Positions 59,724 through 64,000 of a stretch of 64,000 nucleotides of DNA are shown one piece after another. A model generated the notes under the pieces. It saw nothing but the letters and a program-made list of their open reading frames with translations. It had not been told where the DNA came from and searched no databases. A program made the position numbers and the translations under genes. Numbering within the stretch: position 1 is the first letter of the stretch; every line of letters begins with the position of its first letter. Location: positions 930,001 through 994,000 of the forward strand of contig NZ_SSBC01000010.1 in assembly GCF_006475605.1 (NCBI RefSeq). Direction: 5' to 3'. This stretch comes from Asticcacaulis tiandongensis. Lineage in GTDB: Bacteria > Pseudomonadota > Alphaproteobacteria > Caulobacterales > Caulobacteraceae.

Positions 59724-61172
59724 TTACTTTATCTTCCATGTCGCGCCTTGCGGGCCATCCATGACCTCAACATTAAGCGCGTTCAGTTCGTCACGAATAC
59801 GATCGGCCTCGCCCCAGTTTTTCTCGGCGCGTGCGGTTTTGCGCGCCTCAAGCAAGGCCTCAACCTTGGCCGACAGATCATCGTCCGCCCCGCCCTTGAA
59901 CCAGTCCTCAGGGTCTTGCTGGAGGACCCCCAAAACATTTGCGAGCGACCTCAAAGAATACATGCAAATTGATGCTGCAACTGGTGCAACTTCTTGAGCC
60001 AATTCAGTTCTCTTGACTTCAGAATTTACAAAGTGCTCAACATTTTTTGCCAACTCGAATAATTTAGATTTAGCTAATGGCGTATTGAGATCATCCATCA
60101 ACACTTCCAATGGATTTTCCATTTGATGCGCTTTAAGCGGAACATTTTTATTTCGCAACAAAACACCATAGATGTAATCTAGTTCCTTGCGGCTCTGATC
60201 GAGTAAATCCTTGGTCCAGTTTAACGGGGAACGATAATGGGCGCTCAACAATGCCCAACGCACCACCTCTCCCGGATATTGCTGAATAAGATCATGCACC
60301 AGCAACACATTACCCAGTGACTTGGACATCTTTTCCGCATCCATGGTCAGGAAGCCATTGTGCATCCAGTAACGGGCATAGTCCTCTTCGTGCTTGTGGC
60401 CATGCTGGGCACAGACCCCTTGCGCGATTTCATTTTCATGGTGCGGGAAGATCAGGTCATGCCCGCCACCGTGAATATCAATCGGCAGGCCCAGATTGGC
60501 CTCGATCATCGCCGAGCATTCGATATGCCAGCCCGGACGCCCCTCACCCCACGGACTGTCCCAGCGCGGTTCGCCCTCTTTTGACGGCTTCCACAGTACG
60601 AAATCCTGCGCATTCTTCTTATAGGGGGCCACCTCGACCCGCGCACCGGCAATCATGTCATCGAGAGACCGGTTCGACAGACTGCCATAGGATTTGTAGC
60701 TGGCCACATCGAACAACACATGGCCTTCGGCGGCATAGGCGTGCCCGTTATTAATCAGCGCCCCTATCTGGGAAACAATCGCGTCCATATTGGCCGTCAC
60801 GCGTGGTTCCAGCGTCGGCCGCAACGCGCCTAAGGCCGCCATGTCGGCATTATATATGTCAGCATAGCGATTGGTGATGACGCTGATGTCCACGCCCTCA
60901 TCCATGGCCTTCTGATTTATCTTGTCGTCCACATCGGTGATGTTCCGGGCATAGACGACGTGATCCACGCCATAGATTTCCCGCAGCAGCCGGAACAGCA
61001 CGTCAAACACCACGACGGGCCGCGCATTGCCAATATGGGCATGATTATAGACCGTAGGCCCACAGACATACAGGGTAACCCTTTTCGGGTCACGGGGAAC
61101 GAAGTCGCGCTTTTCGCGCTTTAAGGTGTCCTGGAGCTTTAGTTTCATGATTTTTTTAGGTTGATCTTCCAT
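59724..61172 (-). CDS. cysS: Cysteinyl-tRNA synthetase
   Basis: 482 residues from the ATG at 61172; the family's usual start is the ATG at 61148, and a GTG at 61193 also exists. Class I motifs: CGPTVYNHAHIGNAR (HIGH), the zinc/Cys site GRPGWHIECSAM, HENEIAQGVCAQ and the KMSKS loop DAEKMSKSLGN. A DALR-type helical domain follows. Codons about 320-416 (59925-60185) are strikingly AT-rich (34% GC at 60001-60180 against 58% at 60361-60420), but the frame and motifs stay intact. Confidence 0.96.
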   Translation of the reverse strand: MEDQPKKIMKLKLQDTLKREKRDFVPRDPKRVTLYVCGPTVYNHAHIGNARPVVVFDVLFRLLREIYGVDHVVYARNITDVDDKINQKAMDEGVDISVITNRYADIYNADMAALGALRPTLEPRVTANMDAIVSQIGALINNGHAYAAEGHVLFDVASYKSYGSLSNRSLDDMIAGARVEVAPYKKNAQDFVLWKPSKEGEPRWDSPWGEGRPGWHIECSAMIEANLGLPIDIHGGGHDLIFPHHENEIAQGVCAQHGHKHEEDYARYWMHNGFLTMDAEKMSKSLGNVLLVHDLIQQYPGEVVRWALLSAHYRSPLNWTKDLLDQSRKELDYIYGVLLRNKNVPLKAHQMENPLEVLMDDLNTPLAKSKLFELAKNVEHFVNSEVKRTELAQEVAPVAASICMYSLRSLANVLGVLQQDPEDWFKGGADDDLSAKVEALLEARKTARAEKNWGEADRIRDELNALNVEVMDGPQGATWKIK

Positions 61173-61286
61173 TGCCTTGCCCCATATAGACACTCGACGG
61201 GCATAGCACCATGCTATTTAAGCGAAAACGCGCCTGAAAATTTGATCCACGCATACGGCCCGTGCGTATCATAAGGGGCCACCAAA

Positions 61287-61348
61287 GAGGGATGCCACGC
61301 GTCATTCCGGAACCTTCGTTCCGGCGCTACTCGGCCCTCCGGAGAGAG
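61287..61348 (+). promoter_or_regulatory. Structured folE leader, candidate THF-II (folE motif) riboswitch
   Basis: P1 pairs GAGGG (61287-61291) with CCCTC (61335-61339). Inside, GCG/CGC (61299-61301/61325-61327) and a 7-bp hairpin CCGGAAC-CTTC-GTTCCGG (61307-61324) stack. The GGAGAG ribosome site begins at 61341. Alphaproteobacterial folE genes are known to carry a tetrahydrofolate-II riboswitch, and the placement fits, but I have not matched the consensus. Confidence 0.5.
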
Positions 61349-61358
61349 ATAGTTTTTC

Positions 61359-62021
61359 ATGAGTCAATCTGAAGCCGCAGCCGCCGGAACCGATCCGGTC
61401 ACCAGCCTGCTGAATGCCACCCGTTCCAAAACCTTCGGCGAAACCCTGAACGTCGAACGCCCCTCAAAAGAAGAAGCCATGAATGCTGTGCGCACGCTTC
61501 TGGCATGGGCCGGTGATGACCCCTCACGCGAAGGCCTGATCGACACCCCTAAGCGCGTCGTCGAAGCCTATAGCGAGTGGTTCAACGGCTACACATCCGA
61601 CCCCGCCAAGGAACTGTCGCGTACCTTTGAGGACGTACAGGGCTATGACGACATGGTTCTGCTGCGTCAGATCGATGTCGAATCACACTGCGAACACCAT
61701 ATGGCCCCGTTTCTGGGTAAGGCCTATGTCGCCTACCTGCCGACCGCCAAGGTCGTCGGCATCTCGAAAATCGCCCGCGTCGTTGAAATCTTCTCGAAAC
61801 GCCTGCAAACGCAGGAAACCCTGACCAAGCAGATCGCTGACGCCATCGAAGAATCACTGACCCCATTGGGCGTTGCCGTTTTGATTGATGCTGAACACCA
61901 GTGCATGAGCACCCGTGGCGTGCACCATAAGAACGTTACCACCGTAACGACCCGTTTTACGGGGGCCTTTAAAACCGATCAGGCGTTGCAGGATCGCTTT
62001 CTTCGCTTTTGCCAACCCTGA
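61359..62021 (+). CDS. folE: GTP cyclohydrolase I
   Basis: 220 residues. Family motifs: the zinc Cys in [21 protein letters not shown], the second metal His pair, [22 protein letters not shown], and [27 protein letters not shown] near the end with the remaining Cys and His. It converts GTP to dihydroneopterin triphosphate, the first step of folate and pterin synthesis. It is a single gene with a structured leader. Confidence 0.97.
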   Translation: MSQSEAAAAGTDPVTSLLNATRSKTFGETLNVERPSKEEAMNAVRTLLAWAGDDPSREGLIDTPKRVVEAYSEWFNGYTSDPAKELSRTFEDVQGYDDMVLLRQIDVESHCEHHMAPFLGKAYVAYLPTAKVVGISKIARVVEIFSKRLQTQETLTKQIADAIEESLTPLGVAVLIDAEHQCMSTRGVHHKNVTTVTTRFTGAFKTDQALQDRFLRFCQP

Positions 62022-62173
62022 AAACGCTTAATTTTTTCGCGCAAGCCTTAAAAATCAGGTTTTTTCGCAAATAGTTTTGCATTCATGGCCTTTACAATTG
62101 GCTTTGAGTGGGCATAAATCGCCCATCGAAATTTTTTACCTGTGTCTGCACAGGCACACTAGGGAGTAACAAG

Positions 62174-62611
62174 ATGGGCGCTAAGCTCGGCGGTGGCGGC
62201 GGTGGTCGTTACAATGTGGAACAAAATTCCGATATCAACGTGACACCGTTCGTTGATATCATGCTCGTGCTGCTGATCATCTTCATGGTGTCTGCACCTA
62301 TGGCGACCGTGTCGATCAAACTCGACCTCCCCCCTGCGATTCCGAATCCGGAACAGCAGGAACAACCCAAGGATCCGGTTTTCATCTCCATTCAGGGCAC
62401 CGACGACATCTATATCGGTACCAACAAGACCTCGCTGGCAACCCTTGCGGCTGATCTGACTGTGGCCCTTGAATCCCCGAACCCGCTTGATGAGCGTGTT
62501 CTGGTGCGTGGCGATGCCGACATTGAATATAACGACTTCATGGCTGTTCTGAACGTGCTTCAGGACAACGGCTTCTTCAAGATCGGCCTGATCAACGAAG
62601 ACATTACCTGA
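62174..62611 (+). CDS. exbD: ExbD/TolR-family biopolymer transport protein
   Basis: 145 residues from the ATG at 62174 (AGGGAG 7 nt upstream). A Gly-rich N-terminus leads to one membrane helix with the proton-path Asp in NVTPFVDIMLVLLIIFMV, then the periplasmic domain (PKDPVFISIQGTDDIYIG, ADIEYNDFMAVLNVLQDNGF). It belongs to ExbB/ExbD- or TolQ/TolR-type energy coupling with TonB. No exbB or tonB is next to it, so it is an orphan copy in the window; the partner genes may lie elsewhere. Confidence 0.9.
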   Translation: MGAKLGGGGGGRYNVEQNSDINVTPFVDIMLVLLIIFMVSAPMATVSIKLDLPPAIPNPEQQEQPKDPVFISIQGTDDIYIGTNKTSLATLAADLTVALESPNPLDERVLVRGDADIEYNDFMAVLNVLQDNGFFKIGLINEDIT

Positions 62612-62635
62612 TAAACGGATAAAACCGATTTCAGA

Positions 62636-62669
62636 CACGCCGGAAGTTCACGCTTCCGGCGTGTTTTTT
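62636..62669 (+). terminator. Intrinsic terminator after exbD
   Basis: CACGCCGGAAG (62636-62646) pairs with CTTCCGGCGTG (62653-62663), followed by TTTTTT. It ends 13 nt before the pseudouridine synthase ATG. Confidence 0.93.
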
Positions 62670-62682
62670 GTTATATGAGCGC

Positions 62683-63684
62683 ATGACCTATTCTCCTGAC
62701 GACATCGAAGACATCGAAGACGACCAAACCGGCGAAACCCTGCACTTTGACCTGCCCCCTGATCAGGCAGGTGACCGGCTGGATCGCGCACTGGTGCCGT
62801 TTATCGGCGATATGTCCCGCGCCCGCCTTCAGTCCCTGATCGCAGAAGGCCGCCTGAAGCTTAATGGTGAGCCCATCACTGACGGCAAGCATAAGGCCCG
62901 CGCCGGCAGCTACAGCCTGATGATTCCCGCCCCCGTCTCCGCCTTGCCTGAACCACAGAACCTTGCCCTCACGGTTCTGTACGAAGACGCCCACCTGATC
63001 GTCGTCGATAAACCGGCGGGCATGGCCGCTCATCCGGCCTCAGGGACACCTGACGGCACGCTGGTCAATGCCCTGCTCTATCACTGCGGCGACAGCCTGT
63101 CCGGCATTGGTGGCGTATTGCGTCCTGGCATTGTCCATCGCCTTGACAAGGATACCTCTGGCGTCATGGTCGCCGCCAAGTCCGATCAGGCGCACAAAGG
63201 CCTGAGCGATCTCTTTTCGCGCCACGACATTAAACGCGCCTATGAGGCCTTTGTACGCGGCGTTCCTAAATCAGAATCCGGTACGGTCACCACCCGCCTC
63301 GGCCGCTCCATGCATGACCGCAAGAAAATGGCTGTCCTGCGTCAGGGCGGACGCGAAGCCATTACCCATTACCGCCTGCTGGACGTTTTCGGTGACAAGC
63401 CGGTCGCCTCACACATCCGCTGCACGCTTGAAACCGGCCGCACGCACCAGATCAGGGTGCATATGGCCCATATTGGCGTCCCCTGCCTTGGCGATCCGGT
63501 CTATGGCTCCGGCGCTCCGGTCAGGGCCGTCGCCGACATTATCAAAGACCTGAACTTCACGCGTCAGGCGCTTCACGCCGCACACCTCGGTTTTGTCCAT
63601 CCGGTCACCGGCGAGAAACTGTCCTTCGAGGCCCCCTTCCCCGAAGATATGGCCGCCCTGCACGACGCCCTGCTTGACCTCTGA
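62683..63684 (+). CDS. rluD: RluA/RluD-family pseudouridine synthase
   Basis: 333 residues from the ATG at 62683; the longer frame would begin inside the exbD terminator. An N-terminal S4 domain (DRALVPFIGDMSRARLQSLIAEGRLKLNG) precedes the synthase domain with the catalytic Asp in PGIVHRLDKDTSGVMVAAK, YEAFVRGVP and a closing TGRTHQIRVHMAHIGVP. RluD-type enzymes modify 23S rRNA helix 69; the RluD label is by layout only. This gene next to rpoH is a common alphaproteobacterial order. Confidence 0.92.
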   Translation: MTYSPDDIEDIEDDQTGETLHFDLPPDQAGDRLDRALVPFIGDMSRARLQSLIAEGRLKLNGEPITDGKHKARAGSYSLMIPAPVSALPEPQNLALTVLYEDAHLIVVDKPAGMAAHPASGTPDGTLVNALLYHCGDSLSGIGGVLRPGIVHRLDKDTSGVMVAAKSDQAHKGLSDLFSRHDIKRAYEAFVRGVPKSESGTVTTRLGRSMHDRKKMAVLRQGGREAITHYRLLDVFGDKPVASHIRCTLETGRTHQIRVHMAHIGVPCLGDPVYGSGAPVRAVADIIKDLNFTRQALHAAHLGFVHPVTGEKLSFEAPFPEDMAALHDALLDL

Positions 63685-63689
63685 CCATA

Positions 63690-63734
63690 CTCCCCTAACT
63701 TGTTGGGGGAGATGTCACGAAGTGACAGAGAGGG
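63690..63734 (+). repeat. Two-hairpin intergenic repeat, family C copy 6
   Basis: CTCCCC pairs with GGGGAG (63690-63711). Hairpin 2 is TGTCAC-GAA-GTGACA (63713-63727). The end is GAGAGGG. It follows the rluD stop by 5 nt. Confidence 0.75.
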
Positions 63735-63846
63735 TATATTTTCTTTTCCTGAAGCCCAAATCGTAACACCCACGATTACTAATCTGTGAGTTTAGTATTT
63801 TCTGCCCTTAGAGGGCCTTTATTTTCGTCTAAACCTTCCTACATGG

Positions 63847-63887
63847 AAAAGGTAGGCAATTGAGCGCTCAATTGGACCCACCTTTTT
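63847..63887 (+). promoter_or_regulatory. Terminator-like hairpin in the rpoH leader
   Basis: The perfect 18-bp palindrome CAATTGAGCGCTCAATTG (63857-63874) forms the top. AAAAGGT/ACCTTTT and GG/CC extend the stem below, with one mismatch and a GA bulge, ending in TTTTT. It ends 26 nt before the rpoH ATG. Confidence 0.7.
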
Positions 63888-63913
63888 GGCTGGCGTTTCA
63901 ACAGGGGGTTCTT

Positions 63914-64000
63914 ATGCCCGAAGATAAAACGACACAGGACACTGAAGGGGATACCATGACCAACACAGCTGTTATGAGCTTACCTGCCATGACGTCGCTT
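63914..64000 (+). CDS. rpoH: RNA polymerase sigma-32 factor RpoH (5' end only)
   Basis: Only 29 codons are in the window. The frame starts at ATG 63914 with AGGGGG 5 nt upstream; a second ATG at 63956 has AAGGGG 5 nt upstream and gives a start (MTNTAVMSLPAMTSL) more like alphaproteobacterial RpoH. Identification rests on the gene order rluD-rpoH and this N-terminus, not on a sigma domain, so it is provisional. If right, it directs heat-shock transcription. Confidence 0.6.
   Translation, partial: MPEDKTTQDTEGDTMTNTAVMSLPAMTSL

Noticed and set aside
59925-60185. Frameshift or assembly error in cysS at the AT-rich segment
   Set aside because: The frame stays open and the protein has normal length and motifs on both sides, so a recombined or biased segment is more likely than an error.

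Overview
The window looks like chromosomal DNA of an alphaproteobacterium, most likely a member of the Caulobacterales close to Asticcacaulis. The evidence is moderate to high GC with GTG/TTG starts in several genes, an rluD-like gene directly before rpoH, a phaR/phaA/phaB polyhydroxyalkanoate set, DUF1489 and entericidin-like proteins, a two-component-rich gene content and short GC-rich intergenic repeats. The genus is inferred and was not tested by any search. There is no prophage, insertion sequence, CRISPR array or rRNA operon; the one tRNA seen is tRNA-Leu(TAA).

Layout. 1-2.9 kb: the 5' part of a sigma-54 response regulator, a GH27 alpha-galactosidase and a TrmH/SpoU rRNA methyltransferase. 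3.0-22.9 kb: a large polyamine uptake and catabolism locus (puuA1-puuB; spuC; potG-potI-potH-potF1; potF2-puuA2-class III aminotransferase-succinate semialdehyde dehydrogenase-puuC; gntR). Between 5.8 and 9.2 kb it is interrupted by an M50 protease, a lipoprotein and two related secreted Pro/Tyr/His-rich proteins. 23-34.5 kb: tRNA-Leu and housekeeping or envelope genes (GNAT, M28 peptidase, CinA, SfsA, MprF-like protein, SPOR lipoprotein, PanC, GH18 chitinase, patatin phospholipase, DUF1489). 34.6-39.8 kb: a compact two-component island. 39.9-46.8 kb: entericidin, a YqjD/YqjE-like pair, a dicarboxylate symporter, PyrD, a SixA-type phosphatase, a methyltransferase, GloB and a secreted protein. 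46.9-50.5 kb: phaB, phaA and phaR. 50.5-54.8 kb: glycosyltransferases. 54.8-64 kb: thrS, yidD, an acyltransferase, cysS-SRPBCC-NifU-like scaffold, folE, exbD, rluD and the start of rpoH.

How the genes work together. The polyamine genes predict import of putrescine or spermidine by an ABC transporter with two Tat-type lipoprotein binding proteins. The amine is then either gamma-glutamylated (PuuA), oxidised (PuuB) and dehydrogenated (PuuC), or transaminated (SpuC), and ends as succinate through the semialdehyde dehydrogenase. Four copies of a palindrome centred on GTGATCAC occur in this window, each just upstream of a transcription unit of this locus. A GntR/FCD regulator sits at its end, so a shared operator is the simplest reading.

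Most unusual structures: the GTGATCAC regulon; six two-hairpin intergenic repeats whose second stem changes in sequence but keeps its pairing; a four-copy second repeat family; a short REP that forms codons 11-23 of an aminotransferase; a segment of about 260 bp and 34% GC inside cysS; a nested inverted repeat with a 10-G run before the yqjD-like gene; a terminator-like hairpin in the rpoH leader; and a possible folate riboswitch before folE.
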